Part shown: positions 1 through 13,545 of the stretch, in pieces | Layout of the letters: each line of letters starts with the position of its first letter | Position numbering within the stretch: the first letter of the stretch is position 1 | From: Apoda limacodes | Taxonomy: Eukaryota; Arthropoda; Insecta; Lepidoptera; Limacodidae | Direction: 5' to 3' | NCBI GenBank assembly: GCA_946406115.1 | Contig: OX291545.1 | Span: 1,736,001-1,800,000 of the forward strand | DNA length: 64,000 nucleotides | The notes under the pieces: model-generated | Told to the model about the DNA's origin: nothing | Seen by the model: the letters and a program-made list of their open reading frames with translations, nothing else | The model's database searches: none | Position numbers and translations under genes: made by a program

Positions 1-495
1 GAAGTGTCGGAGAATGAATGACTTTTAATCCTGGGAAATCCAAAAATTCCCTCAAGAATATCTATCACCGAATTTCACTTGAAGGAGCTACAGCTATTAA
101 CTACAGTTATACTAAATTTATTTAGAATAATCAAGGAGTTACCGAAAGAATCCCACGCCGGTAACCACACTAAACGTGAGTGGAGCCCCTGGCCATATTG
201 TCATCCTTTGTAAAAAGAATCTATACTGAATTACATCCCAAAAAAGCATATTGTTTTTGGTATAAATCTTAACAATTAACCAAACATAGTTTTTTTAAAT
301 GTTTTATACTAGTTTTATAAAAATAAAAACTATAAAATCTCTATAATCTTATTAATCATTCAAATTAGTCTTCAATGATATATGTACAAAATAACGTTCA
401 AAATCACGTTATCCATTTGGTAACAACCCTAACTTCAAGCAATATCCAAGCTACTTGATTTCAGAAGCTCGATTACGTCTGAGCTTTGCTGTGGC

Positions 496-528
496 CACAA
501 CAATGTCGTTTACTCTCACATTGTTGTG
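496..528. repeat. Perfect 11-bp inverted repeat (hairpin)
   Basis: CACAACAATGT (496-506) and its exact reverse complement (518-528) flank an 11-base loop. The hairpin could be a chance structure or the relic of a small inverted-repeat element. Nothing nearby indicates a function. Confidence 0.5.
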
Positions 529-3107
529 TCAACCAAGTCTAAGTTCATATATGTATATTTATTTAAATAGGTATATGTTTATTTTAAAATTTATTAACGA
601 ATAAGTTTTTTATTTAATATGTAGATGTATATGTATGTATGTATAAGTATAACTATTAATTATAAGTGCAAAAATAACAAGTATTTTTTATATTATTCAA
701 CAACCGAAACACGAATATAAGGTTTTTTTACTGTCTAAACTAATGTAATATATTTTTAGATATAAGCTGGTTGGTTTTCCAAATATAATATAAATATATA
801 AACTTATAGGTAATTTCATGTCGTCTACATAAACAAACACTAATTTGTTGTTATTATTGTATATATAGGGACTACAATATGGGTGGGGGCGGACAAAAGT
901 GTAGGACATAGGCATTACATAACCTCAATGACAGAGACACGAAAATGCCAAAAAAAACGCCACGTTTGGTATGCAATCGGTGATCGCACACCCTTAGGAA
1001 GATTAGGTTTGGTGTATTTCTACTCTGTATCCATCACATATATGACGGTGTAAATGTACGGTGTATTTTGTATACCTTATAGAGTAAATCCTGTTTTCTG
1101 ACTTGAACTTGTATACCTTGTACCTGTTTTCTGACTTGTCTTGTACATATTGGATATATATTTATGTATTGCATAGCAAATCTGAATTCTGTTTTTTTAA
1201 TTGTGTTAATTTACTTTAAAACATTTTTATTTACGGTATGTTTCTTCATAAAAGGATACACACGAGTATGTAAATAAAGTTACCATTTTCCAGGATACAA
1301 AAAAAAAGATTTATTTACCTACAAGGGTTACATTTCGGGGAATATTTTTCACATTTTGTAACTTTACCGCGATAAAGTGTGGGCAAACATTTTGCTCGTA
1401 AGCAAACATTTGAATACACTTAAGAGTCGATATGAATGAGGTACCCTTCAGCAAGAAGTTACGAAAAAACTTCCAAGTAAGTTTAAAGGTTTTTACCCCA
1501 CGAAGGTTTTACAAAAAATCTTCAAACAAATGCCATTTTCTTTTTATTTCAGGTTTCTGAAGTAAAATAAGAAGAAGGAAACCCTCTACAATTTCGTCAT
1601 GTCTACACAAAATGTTTATCTATCGCGTCCATTTGATTATTACTACTGATACGTCGATCTCTGACCGTTCAAATAAGTTATTTCAACCATACAAACTTTT
1701 TTCTATAAAAAATATGATCAACATATGTATGCCAAAAAAAGGAAATACATACAAACTTAAGTATTTAAATTTATACGGTTATTTTACGAAGGTTTTTAAT
1801 TAAATACTTATTCAAAAACAAATAATATTTTACTTGACTATTTTTATTGACCGTAAACGATAGCAGTGTAACATGAACCAACATCGACCCATAATGAAAT
1901 ATATGGCCAAAAACTATGTATCTATAACTATCAAACTATACATAACTCTTGGGCACTTTTGGGTGTCTTGATATTTTTTTTTCATCATTAAAAAACGCTG
2001 TAACTCGTATACAAAATCATTTACTGTTAAAATTCTAATTTCTTTAAAAAAAATCAGAAAAACAAGATTTACCACCTACAAACTTTTCTTCACTCCATGC
2101 CATGTTGAAGTCAGTACGAGGGAATCGTTGAACGGCGGCGTTATGCTAATGTTACCGTTGCGTATGTATTAGAAGGTATTCGGGCCACATTTACATTCAC
2201 TCGGCACAAACAAGCTATTTCAATAAGAGAACCTATCATGTGATTGTGATAGTTGTTACAACAGATAAACGGTATAGCAATTTTCATATAAATGTATTGT
2301 TACACAAAGTCTAAGACCATTGAATAATTAGTTGAAAACAAACTGAAACAAATCATAAAAACAAAAAGAGCATCAGTATGTCTTATTGATAATAATAGTT
2401 GATTGATTCCATTTGTTTCTATGAACTTAAAGGATAGGATACAAGAATTTCTATGATATTTTAAATAATAACATTTCATATTCACACCGGTAAAGTGCTT
2501 GTGAGACATGCATTAAATTACGGTTCCATAGAATGATTATTATAGCGGATTTCTAAAAACTTAAAAACTGATTTTGTTCAAAACAATTTTCTTCTAGGAG
2601 GTGGTATTATAAGGTTGTGACAGACGGGTGAAGAAACAGACATGAGTTATATGGGTTCCGTTTTCCTATTTGGCTACGGAACCATCTAAAGGCAAACAGG
2701 CAAAACACACTCTATTATAGTCATATACGCCAATGTACTCATCAAAATAATGGAAAATAGAGGGACGTCGGGTAAGATGAGGGTATGCAACATTTGATCT
2801 AGCAAACATGTATTTTTGGGTTGCTTATAGGGTCTCAGGTAAAAGGATCAGTCAAAAGATCTTGCTCCTTATATTTACCATACTCACTTCGCCACAGCAC
2901 GTGCTCTAAACAGTTAAGTGGCAACATGGAACGTTGGGCTGTCACATCGAGTCGAAGAGCACGAAACGTAGTCCTGGATGGGTGCAACCGATATTATTAA
3001 CTTCTCTTGAGAAGTTATTGAAATAGGTCCGAAAATCGAAAAATTTTGTGTTTTCTTTACGTTTCAAGACTTGGAGAATCATTTGCAATCATTTTTAGAG
3101 TGAAGTC

Positions 3108-3143
3108 TGTGTGTGTGTGTGTGTGTACGTATGTATGTATGTA
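3108..3143. repeat. (GT)n / (GTAT)n compound microsatellite
   Basis: A run of GT dinucleotides passes directly into GTAT tetranucleotides. It is a simple sequence repeat. Confidence 0.9.
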
Positions 3144-4599
3144 GACATATTTTAGCTTTCGATTCCTCAATAACTACTGGACCGAATCGCTCTGATGACA
3201 TATCAATCCATACGCCACGCCATGACTTAGATTTCAAAGGAGTCTGAAATAAATCGGTCCAGCGGTTCGTTTTTTATCCGTAAAAAACTGACTTTCTTAT
3301 GCACGCAACATAAATTTCATGTATCGAGGGGTAGTAAAGGGTTTTCGAGAGTGCTGATTTCGAATTTTTTATCAGTTTTTTAAAATTCAATATGGTGGAT
3401 CCTATATGACGTAATTTTTTTTGTAAAAGAATTTCTCTCAATTTTTACAATTTGTGATTGTAAAGTTACCGCAAATCTGGTTTACTAGTATAATATCGGT
3501 AAAACGTGAATGTCATAACTATTATTGTTATCATAAAATAACGACGAATCGACGAAGTTCACTTCTCCTTCTCGGTTCACTTTATGATACACTCTACTTA
3601 TTTAGCCACAAGCCTTTAGTTTTCCTGTATTTGAATTATACACTATGCTAGAGATTCCTTGGTTATTTACAAAAATAATTATAATTATTTACAAAAAAAA
3701 AGTATATTTGGTTCGGTCAAGTTCTACTCTTTACTGCGCTCAACTATGCTAGTACGTCAAGGAAGATCCAAAACGTCTTCAATTGTCGTCGAGTATTGCA
3801 CTTTATTTCATGAATTTTTGACTTACGTGGCCCCACGCTACTTTGAGTCTTAGAATGACCCAAATTGATTTTTTTGTAATCTGTTTTGAACAAGTTCAAT
3901 TAGAATTTTTTTTCCTTTTACTATACGTTTGTTTATTAATAATTTAATATCCTATTGTTACCCGATCAATGTAAAATCTAGTTCACATGTTATGAACTTA
4001 AAAACATGATTTATCAATATGGTCAGAATTACTTAATTATTATGCTGCTGACAGGATAACCTGTGGGTTAGACTGCCAAACTTCTACACAGCTGAGAGAA
4101 TAACTACTTTTTGGATTTATAATTCAGTGTGTTTGTTTGTGTTGTTCCAAATTGATAGCCAGGTAGCGGCCTTATAATTTGAGATTCATTGATTTGGCCA
4201 TATTTCCAATTATTAAAAACAATCTTAATATTTCTAGTAGGTTCTCATAATCAAACATTATCCGAACAATATATCAAAATAAAGTACTCAAAGTTAGAAA
4301 GTAGAGAGGTGGCGAGCGAACGTTCGCAAGCTGTGTTATGATTTATTGTAACGAAAGGGAGGTACGCACGGGGACCAGAACGACCTATTTAAAGTTCGCC
4401 AAGACGGAGCTTTAGCTTTAAGAAACATGTCAAGGTTTCATTATATTAAAATTATGTCGGTAGAGGATAAGCTTTATTATTTAGCTGGTAGTAAACAACC
4501 TGTTTCTGTGAAAGATTAAATAACCTTTTCTGTTACATTCGGTGTCTTTCTTTTATAATGATCTATCAATTCTTATCTTGTACTGATACATAGCAGGGG

Positions 4600-4875
4600 C
4601 GGATTAAATGTTGAAAGCGCCTTAGGCAAGCACCTTTTTGGCGCTCCTGTAGAGGCCCGCAAACGCAGCATAACTGGGCCATCGTGCGTATGCAGGCCGA
4701 GGCATAGCCAAGGCATGAATAACAGAGTTCGGTTATTCTGAGTTATGGCCAAGGCTTGTATAGTACTTTTCTCAAACATGCGTGTAAAAAAACTAATTAT
4801 ATTGGCGACTATATTGACAGGAATAGAAATAGTTTAGATAATTTTGCCGCCAATTCGCCGCGTTCAAATGTCGAT
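4600..4875 (+). repeat. Dispersed repeat family B, copy 1
   Basis: The text from about 4665 to 4865 closely matches 53930-54185 in the same orientation. Shared blocks include AGCCAAGGC near 4690 and the stretch reading TTTTGCCGCCAATT at 4840. The copies are diverged by substitutions and small indels. No coding capacity is evident and the family is not identified. Confidence 0.65.
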
Positions 4876-7059
4876 TATTAATTTAATTATATATATACGA
4901 ATTAAATTAATTTAATAGTGCATTCTTTTTTGTAAATAAAACTTGATGAGTTATTCTTTTAGTTTATTACCTAGTATCGAAAAGTAGGCAGCAGCTCAGA
5001 TACATAAAAGCTTAGTTTGACAATGTATATAGTATGAAGGTGCTTGATTACTATATCTTTAAAAATAATCGAAATTTTAATTATATGTTCCCTTCCTCAA
5101 GTCCTTTTAAATCTGCAGTACAGTCCAGTTCTCTAAGGACTACAGTATGTGGTTCTTCAAGAAAGAACTTATTAGATTTTTTGTAGGTGTTGCAAGCGTC
5201 CATCATAGGCTGCAGTGACCGCTTACCATCAGATGGACGGCAAGCTTGTTTGAAAAACAAAAGAAAAACAATTACCGAACCTTAAAACGACACAAAACTA
5301 GAAAAAAACACATTTTGCGCAGTTTATATTACTTAAAATTAATTAAAACAGATATTGTTTTAACAATGAGGGTAAATCAATACTATTAACCTGACAAATG
5401 TTCAAGTTTCTACGTAGGTAAATAAAGACTTTATTCCATTAGATTTCTGTATAATTGTTTTGCTGTAAAGAAAAACTAAAGATGCAGTGTGTTGACTAAA
5501 CGCGTCCCACTTTTCGATACTAGGTAATAACAGGACGCCACAAACATTAGTGTCAGAACAATATACAAAAGTCCATAGGATAGAAAGGCCATACGCAATT
5601 CCGACAACCTATCTCACGCAACCCTTACAACTCCAGGGGTTTGATAATTAATTAAATTAGTTCGACCCTGCCGAGTCGGTACTCATACCTTGAGGATGAT
5701 TTGATTCACTAAAAGTCATCCGAATACAATAAAAAGTTGATCTACATTGCTGATTTACACCGTTAGTCTATAGATGTATTAACAAAAGCGTTAGACGAAA
5801 CAGCAATGTATGTCAAAATTTCGCTGCGATAATATTTTCTTAGTTGAAGTAACGGCTGCCGGATTGTTTTACCACGCACGTCTATACTTTGTTAATGAGT
5901 TGCGGATCGCAGATTGTATCTTCGTACACATATATAACAGATTGTATCTACATTAGATTTTTTTTTTGTTTTTATAACACTAAGTTGGCAAACAAGAACA
6001 CGGTCCGCCTGATGGTAAGCGGTCACCGTAGCTTATGGATTATATTATATATATGTGTGTAAAGATTGTATTTTTATAGGGCTACATAAAGATAGGGCGA
6101 GGGCTACATAGATGACTAGATGAAAAATAAAGAATAAATTAGATCTCGCATTAGAAGGAATATAAATTTGGAGCCAAGTGTTGACTCTAGATCACCTACA
6201 CGCGTACATTCCACCATCGTCGCCGCCGCGGCAGCCGCCTCCGTCACCGCCACCGACTGCAGAACTCTGTGGTCTCGTTTCTCCTACTTTCAATGAAGAG
6301 AGTGAGAGAGAGACTAGTGAAATTGTAACTAATAATAATAACTTGACAACATTAAAAATTCCAACTAGTAACGTAATAGTCAATTTTAAAATTGTTCAAA
6401 TTTGTTTAACTGCTTTAACAAGTGATTAAAGATTTATTCGTTTAAGAAAGTCCGAGTTTTATTTATTTTCTCGCAAATATTTTATAAAACGTCGTATGAC
6501 ATACGTGCGCTTTGATAATTACAGCCTCTGCTTTCTTGTAGCCCTCGCCTACGGCTCAGGCTAGCAATGTCGCCTGGGCTGTTATTATCAACTTACTGCA
6601 CTTATAGCATAATGTACTATTACGTAATAAATATCGGTTTGACGAGCTCAGTGCAAAAAACGATTTTGCCCACTGTTTTGGAACAGCAAAACCACCCTTT
6701 TGGTGCTGGAGAGGTAAAATAACTATTTCTATTAAAATTACACAAACTCACTAGCACAAGTAAAACTGAAAAATAAAACAACGCGATGATTCGTTTAGAA
6801 ACAAATTTATTTTAATGAAGAGCGTAACTAATTTTTTTTTATTGTTGACGTACTTCATATTTATGATTATGTTATGTATGTATGTATCAATAATTAATAG
6901 CGTTTTTTTCAAAAAATGATTCATTGTTTAAGATAATAGTGTCATAAAATAAATTTCTGAACGCACGTCTAAAAAAAGAAAGCGAAATGGCACGAAACTA
7001 ATTAGTCATTTTAACCTCAGATTGTTTGTTTACGTATGTGTATATTGAATTTTTTTTAA
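4876..7059. other. Non-coding stretch with repeat fragments
   Basis: Fragments near 5205-5240 and 5985-6035 share the words CTGATGGTAAGCGGTCACCG (or its complement) and GGCAAACAAG. They also recur near 9935 and 26225, so they are pieces of a common dispersed repeat. A proline-rich frame at 6178-6429 has no ATG start or recognisable domain and was not accepted as a gene. Nothing else is supported. Confidence 0.5.
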
Positions 7060-7221
7060 ATGAGTGATTATAGTAACGAAGAAATTTCTTTAACACTAGA
7101 AGAGCTAAGATAACAAGTGTCTAATGCTGAACTAAGCTTATTATTAGAGAAGTCACGTGAAAAATATCTTAAAGCATACGAATTGTTCAATAATTGGCCT
7201 CTCAAACAGTGCTTATGTTAA
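7060..7221 (+). pseudogene. Short broken open frame, possible transposon-gene relic
   Basis: An ATG-started frame of 53 codons is interrupted once by TAA after 17 residues and ends at TAA. Its charged, helix-like text, including EKYLKAYELFNNW, looks more like protein than the surrounding DNA. It vaguely recalls the N-terminal segment of tyrosine-recombinase or zinc-finger transposon proteins, but I cannot assign it. No intact downstream domain follows. Confidence 0.3.
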
Positions 7222-7714
7222 AAAGAATAGGTGGGTATTACCTATTGTTTATTTTTTGATAGGAGCAAAGTATAGTAGATAGTATTTGTAAATGAGAATA
7301 AATTTATTGCTTAATACGGCCTTCAGTGTGTTCCTTGCCTAATCTATTTTTTCGCACTGGTAGAGATAAAAAGTTGTAGGTATGTCTTTATTAGAATCAA
7401 TCGCTACGATCGTGATGCAGGTTTAGACTACTTCACTAGCTCGGGATTTAAAGTTGGCACTGTTCACAAAAAAACTCCGACCCACTTGTTGAACAAAATT
7501 ATATGTTACATTACTATTGCAAATGTCATAAATACATTCGTACTTGTACACTATTTACTGTACACACTGAAATCATTTTATTTTAAATCAAATCAAATCA
7601 AACAATATTTATTCAAATAAGTAACAAAGAACACTTTTGAATCGTCAATGCAATGTAAACAATGTTAATTTCGCCCAAAACTGGCAAGAAGTTCTATTTA
7701 AAGTAATAATACAA

Positions 7715-8449
7715 TCTTATACTACCTAATATATAAAGCTGAAGAGTTTGTTTGTTTGAACGCGCTAATCTCAGGAACTACTGGTCAGATTTAAAAATCT
7801 TTCAGTGTTGGATAGCCCATTTATCGAGGAAGTTTATAGGCTATATATCATCACGCTAACACAAATAGGAGCGGAGCACTAAAGAAAAATGTTTCAAAAT
7901 CAGGGTTTTTTTTATCCTTTTGAAAGCTTCCGCTGCGGGCGCTGCGTAAACGGTTAGAGTTTCGCAAAAATCATGTATGTCAGAATTGTTTCCCTATAAA
8001 AGCTCTAAAAAAAAGTCCGCGACAGCATATGTCTATATTTTAAGGTTGGCTCACTATAACCTTTTTTATGCTAACCATATTTGTTCTAAAATAATGCATT
8101 ATTTGTGAAGGTGTTTTTATAAACATGATATTATTTTTTATCCAAATAAATACGTTTTTCATCACAAGCATTTAATTTAAAACAAAATTGCCCTGTTCAT
8201 CATTCGATTTCAATGAATATCTTAGAAGATATCGCAGTTTTAAAATAACGTGGCAGCAAAATAATTATCAAGTATTGCGCGCGCATTTATGATGTGCGAG
8301 ACCGGTGGGCAGTCATGAGGGGGAAGGGCGGTACGTATTTTTCAAAAATATTTTACCTTCTGTGTTTTTTTTTATAATTGAGCAGTTGACGTAAGAATCC
8401 TATGCCGATAACCAAATTAAGGGCGCGCGAAGCCGCTGGCAAAAGCTAG
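7715..8449 (+). mobile_element. Non-autonomous Helitron-like element
   Basis: The left end starts TC after an A and carries the family's AATAT-rich start. The right end has a GC-rich hairpin (GCGCGCGAAGCCGC) about ten bases before a terminal CTAG followed by T. This architecture (5' TC, 3' hairpin plus CTRR, insertion between A and T) is that of Helitrons. Similar ends recur at 33043-33531, 42049-42256, 42270-42623 and, inverted, at 37798-38127. No Rep/helicase gene is present. Confidence 0.5.
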
Positions 8450-8984
8450 TACTTTAATAATTAGCTAAAGAGTATACAATATGTACCGAAACACTTATTA
8501 GGTATAACAATAAGATAGTAAGCTACTAAAAACCAAATCAAACATGTCAATTAGTTTTTTTTGTTTTTATGAAGTATAGGGGGCGCACCATGTAAAGCGT
8601 CAAATATCATCAATCGAGTAAAGGCATTCAAATATTTTACTGGTCATTACTTGTGCTTTTCATCAAGCCAACACAAGCTGACGCGTGACATGTACCTATC
8701 GCATCATTAGCATGTATCGAGAATGTGACTATAACACCTGGCGACAGTATAGGTAATAGCACTCCTGGTTGAGGATATTCATGAGGTCGCATTGATTGAT
8801 CATATACTATCACATATGACTATGATCCAGAGATGTTCGTTTAATATTGAATAGCAATGTAACTGTGTATTTACGCGATCAAGCTTATATCTTGGCCAAA
8901 AGAACAAGGTAATTTAAAATTTACCTCAATTTAATAATCTATTATGTTTAAATGTTTGGACATAATGTAATAAGTTTATTATTT

Positions 8985-9195
8985 CCATGTTGATAATGTC
9001 AGTCACAAAGCGGGACGTGAAAATACGTGCAGTAAATAAGAGTGGATGAAATTTTTATCACGATGATTAAAAACGCTGGCTCAGCGTTTTATTATAGCCA
9101 CGTTATTTATGACCTTTAGTGGGTGTGTGGGTGAATGGCTTAATGGAATGTGAGCGTTTATTTACTTTGTGCTAAATTTTGTGTGGAGCTCTATT
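8985..9195 (+). repeat. Dispersed repeat family A, copy 1
   Basis: About 210 bp are nearly identical to 35440-35660, including the run of TTATTATAGCCACGTTATTT and the following TGACCTTTAGTGGGTGTGTG. The high similarity implies recent spread of this family. It has no coding capacity or recognisable end signals. Confidence 0.7.
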
Positions 9196-9582
9196 ATATT
9201 AACATATTTTCTTTGCGACGGGATAGAGGGCTTTAAATATAAGCCAGACGCGACCGACCTTGTTACATCGAAATGCGTCAAGATTTGAGTACCAGATTAT
9301 ATGTCTGCGTTACATATAAACAAATCTCATAAATGTTTATTAGTGTATGTAGTAGATCTGTTTGCTTATTTCATAAAAATAATGGAAATTTCTAATCTAA
9401 TCTAAGGACGTATGCTGTCCTAGTACATCAACCTTACAAACACACAGGTTTAAGGAATACATTTTAATTTATTTCTTAATTCTATGAAGATTTGTGTGTT
9501 TGTAACTACTAAGGACTTTTGCTGTCCTAGAACAAAAAGAAATTATAATTTAAATTATACGTAGTAAATTTATTTCTTAATT

Positions 9583-9853
9583 ATAAATAAATAAATAAAT
9601 ATTTTAGGACATTACACACAGCGCCGTCTAGCCCCAAAGTAAGCAAAGCTTGTGTTATGGGTACCAGACAACGGATATAAATACATATATATTACTTTTT
9701 TTTTTTTGTAAATACATACACATCATACATAAGTACACCCAGACTCAAGACAAACACAAATGTTTAACACATAAATGTTTGTCCAGTGCGGGAATCGAAC
9801 CCACACCCTCTGCAAGGCAGTCCATCACACTACCAACTAGGCTGCGAGGGAGT
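9583..9853 (-). mobile_element. tRNA-derived SINE
   Basis: Read on the minus strand, the head contains a perfect polymerase III B box (GGTTCGATTCC, around 9790) and an A-box-like TAGTTGGTAGTG. A body and a TATT-rich tail at 9585-9602 follow. A second copy of the same body lies at 53175-53396. The tRNA-like head belongs to the SINE and is not a functional tRNA gene. Confidence 0.7.
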
Positions 9854-9865
9854 CAATTATATTAA

Positions 9866-11100
9866 AATTTTTGTTTTTGTATGATGGATGTGTAAATACC
9901 TACTAGGATTGCATAAGTTTTTTTTTATACTTAACGTGGCAAACAACTGATGGTAAGTGGTCATCGCAGACTATATAGACATACTTGCAAGACTTCACTT
10001 GACGCTACAAAAATCGTCATCCTTAGCTAAGCGGTGCAATGTTAAAAAGCATCCGTGGGCAAACAATTCCTTAGAATACCTTACACTCGGTAGAATACAC
10101 ACAGGGAGACAAAGTCTGTCCTTAGACATCGATCTCTCTAGTAGTTGTATTTGTGACGTTTGTAACAAGCGTTTTCCAGAGTAAAGATGTAGTCGCGATT
10201 TTCATATGCCAGACTTGTGCCTAGATAGGTCAATTGGTAGAACAGTTCAAGTCCTGGCTCGAGGTTAATCTTTTGACTGCATATTTGCTATGAAAATATT
10301 TATTTATATTTATAATGACACCAGTATAATTTATCTGATTTACCTGCGGGTTCCTAAAAAGATTATCGCAGGGTCTGATATTTATTTCCTCAAATAAAGT
10401 GACAAATAAATTACTTCATACTAATAAGTAACTTTAATTTATCCTTAACTGTTTTACTAACATATATTTAAGAATTTGTCGACTAAACTTGTTAATCTTT
10501 CCTAAGGAGATGCCCCTTTGTTCTTGTGTTCCTTGTTATTAACACTCATTTTTATTAACACTCATTTTTAATCACTATACTAACTTAGTATTTTTTTAGT
10601 CTTCTAACCGTGCTCGTGTTGTTGAGATAGATGATGGTGAAGTGTAAATTAGTGAGTTTTAGTTATTTCCTCAACGATGGATGGAAAAACTCTTGAGTCG
10701 CAACTAAAACTGACAGTATCTGTGATACAGGAAAAGACATCACGAAACTGTGTTTTAAGACATCGCCCAGGAATGTGAAATGTAAGCACACTGCAGCTTT
10801 AAGCCATTTTTTTTACTTAATTTTTATATGTTATGACTACTTAGATTATGGTCTGTTGTTGCATTATAAAAATAATGTCAAATTATTACAGAGCCATTTT
10901 GAAATTGGGACGACGTGGTAAGGGAACGAGCAATATTAAACTTATTGTATTGACGGATGACGTCACTCGTCCCGGAGAAACCCGCCACCTATACGGCACC
11001 TATACCTCTTTATATGGCTCGAACATCATTTTGTGACATCTAAAAAATGCTGCACAATTTAATACGACTTTCTTATAAGTCTTCGTAAAAATAGTGTTTT
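9866..11100. other. Non-coding stretch
   Basis: A degenerate tRNA-like head (near 10215-10265, GGTCAATTGGTAGAAC and TTCAAGTCC) suggests another decayed SINE. Short open frames here show no domain. I see no supported gene. Confidence 0.5.
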
Positions 11101-11103
11101 TTT

Positions 11104-12330
11104 TCATGCTGTCAAAACACAAAAGATCCGTACATTCAATAACACTCTCAGTGCATTGTACGATAAGAATGCTCCTAAAAAACGTATTAAATTAAAACAC
11201 TTACCTGACCCTTGGCTTACACCAGATATTCGTAAAGCAATGCAGATATGCGACAAAGCGAAACTGAAACCTAAAAAGTGCCCATCAAACAAAAAATATT
11301 CTCAATATAAAAACTCGCTGCAATAGGATGTGTAGGGATGCAAAAAAACGCCGCATTCACAATTCTCTCGAGAATTCCAACCCAGCACAGGCCTGGCAAT
11401 TTCTAAAAAAATTGAGATTGTTAACTCCAAAAATGATACCTCTTACTATAATGTAAACATTAACTCTTTTAATGATCATTTTAGTTTAGCTCCTACACTT
11501 ACAAACTAAAACATCTACTCTCAATGCCTGAAAGCAAATATTGAAAAGAAAATTTTTACATTTCATGCATGATAATTCTATTAATCTTTATAATTATTTT
11601 TTTGATTTCTTAAGTAATGAGTTTGAGCAAGTGTATAATGTAAAAACTTTTAGGCCAAGTGATTAAATGAAATTCAAGGACTGGGCTACTGTAGGAATAC
11701 ACGGAAGTCGAACTAGGTTGCATGAGTTGTACGAAATGAAACAATATAACCACAGTCCCACGTTTACCGACTATATCAAAATGTTTTCAAAAACTATTTA
11801 AAACAAGTGTGCAGGGTTGCAAAATTAATACATTTAGGTAATAAAATCAAAAATTCTGATAGTAAAATAAAGGCCACATGAAATTTAATAAATAGTGAAA
11901 CAGGAAAAATTAAACAGCGTGACAATCATTATTTACTTACTTTAGATTCAAAAATAATTAATTCAGATCTTGATGTCGCTAACACTTTTGAGAAACATTT
12001 TACTGAAATGCCTACAATTACAACTAATGCATTAAATTGCTCTCCATTACAATCACAGTTATTTTTGAAAAGTAATGTAAATAAATGCAAGGTTATATTT
12101 AAATTTGAGCTTGTTACCTTTGAAGACATTATAAAGACATTTAAATTACTGACTCTGAAAAAACCTGGTTAGGGTATATCCGTTTAAGTCCTTAGCGGAA
12201 TTATTGCTATTATAGCACCAATGTTAGCCTTAATATTTAATAAGTGTGTTGACGAGAGGATAGAATGACCAGACCTAATGAAATAAATTAAAATAATACC
12301 ACTTTTTAAAAGTTGACAGAAATAAAACTA
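11104..12330 (+). pseudogene. Degraded non-LTR retrotransposon (Jockey/CR1 type): linker and start of RT
   Basis: One frame at about 11130-11320 encodes the typical linker between endonuclease and reverse transcriptase, including PWLTPDIRKAM. A further stretch at 11400 reads PAQAWQFLKKL. At 11930-12290 another frame encodes the region leading into RT (FEDIIKTFKLL, then a proline-glycine turn and a hydrophobic segment ending in IFNKC). Several stops and frameshifts break it. It carries no intact ORF. Confidence 0.7.
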
Positions 12331-12384
12331 ATTTTGAAGGCGTGAGTAGTGCGTTTATTCTCACTTCACTGACATATGGCAGTC

Positions 12385-12790
12385 AAACCTAAAAAAAATT
12401 ACTGCAAAACTAAAAAGCAAAATTAAATCGTGCCAAAGAAGTATGGCACAAACGAAGTGTAACAAAAATACGAAACATTCATAATATACATACGCCATAA
12501 AAAATTAGACAAAAGACAAAAATCATCGACGCTCTTTCGGATTCAAAAAGGCTTAAATGGCGCTGGGCTGGCCACTTAGCACGAATAAAAGATGGCAGAT
12601 GGACGAACAGACTGACATCATGGCCAGGACCCCCAGGGAAAAGAAAAAGAGGAAGACCGTTGACGCGGTGGACTGATGACATAACGCAAATTGCGGGTAA
12701 ACAGTGGATGAAAACAACATAAGAAAGGGAAGACTGGTCAAATCGGGGAGAGGCCTTCGAAACGAGGGGTTCTTGTTCTTGCTGACAAAT
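12385..12790 (+). pseudogene. 3' end of an RTE-type non-LTR element
   Basis: Interrupted frames encode the characteristic C-terminal tail of RTE-clade polymerases: a WRWAGHLAR block near 12560, then GRP followed by RW (about 12650) and a final W in an R..W motif. This tail normally lies just before the 3' end. It is a separate fragment inserted among Jockey-type pieces and is not functional. Confidence 0.7.
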
Positions 12791-12954
12791 AAAATAATTT
12801 TAATTTTCTACGTTTTATAATTGTTAAATTTTAACTCAAAAACCATTTATTTAATACTTACTATTTGATTTAGACATGAATTTTGACATAAAATGCATGT
12901 GACTTAAATATTGTACTTTTAACTTTTGTCAAGAAATAAAGGGCTTTTTTTTTA

Positions 12955-13545
12955 AGTAGTGCACTTTCTCGGGTTCTTCAGTGGTTTACGGCAAATAACT
13001 CACTTCTGAAAGCGAAAAAGACGAAGTATGTAAAATTTATGATGCCAAATGTCAAAAACATAAGTACAAAATTATTAAATTATCCTTAAACGGAGAAGAA
13101 GTAGAACTATTAGACTAAACAGTGTTTCTAGGTATTACATTAGACTATAGGCTGCGGTGGAACCTTTACATATCAGTTCTTGCATGGAAACTTAGTTCAG
13201 CTGCCTATGCAGTAAGAAAAGTTAGGCAGCTTACAGATGTTGACACTGCTCGCTTGGTCTACTTTAGCTATTTCCATTCCGTTATGGCTTATGGCATTTT
13301 ACTTTGGGGTTGATATTGATAAAGTCTTTATTTTACAAAAGCAAGCAATACGGTCTGTCTATAAACTTAGACCTCGAATTTCTCTAAGAGAACTATTTAG
13401 GGAAATTGATATTTTAACTTTTTACCTAGCGTAAGGCTATATTATATTTTAATATGAAGTTGAAAAAATATAAAAGATTAACTGATGAGTTTCTTGCCGG
13501 TTCTTCTCGGTAGTCATTCCGAATCGGTGCTAATTTTTTGGTATT
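12955..13545 (+). pseudogene. 3' part of a Jockey-type reverse transcriptase and 3' UTR
   Basis: The translation around 12985-13310 reads ANNSLLKAKKTKYVKF, then VFLGITLDYRLRW, then DVDTARLVYFSYFHSV. It continues in a shifted frame with FILQKQAIRSVYKLRPR. This is the thumb and C-terminal region after the YADD motif of Jockey-like RTs. A stop at 13119, a frame change near 13315 and the lack of upstream RT motifs show it is dead. The following 13440-13545 text (TTGCCGGTTCTTCTCGG) looks like its 3' UTR. Confidence 0.7.

Larger units (their letters stand above)
1..4570. other. AT-rich non-coding stretch, no gene recognised
   Basis: Apart from the small hairpin and the microsatellite listed separately I see no supported gene. 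Open frames here are short, AT-rich and lack recognisable domains. Text near 3150-3330 reads like the decayed end of an interspersed repeat. No RNA gene was recognised. Confidence 0.6.

Noticed and set aside
4573..4779. 68-codon minus-strand frame
   Set aside because: It lies in dispersed repeat family B, and the second copy of that repeat does not preserve the frame.
6178..6429. Proline-rich frame (PPSSPPRQPPPSPPP)
   Set aside because: It has no ATG at its start, no domain, and a competing antisense frame. It could be part of a decayed element but is not supported as a gene.
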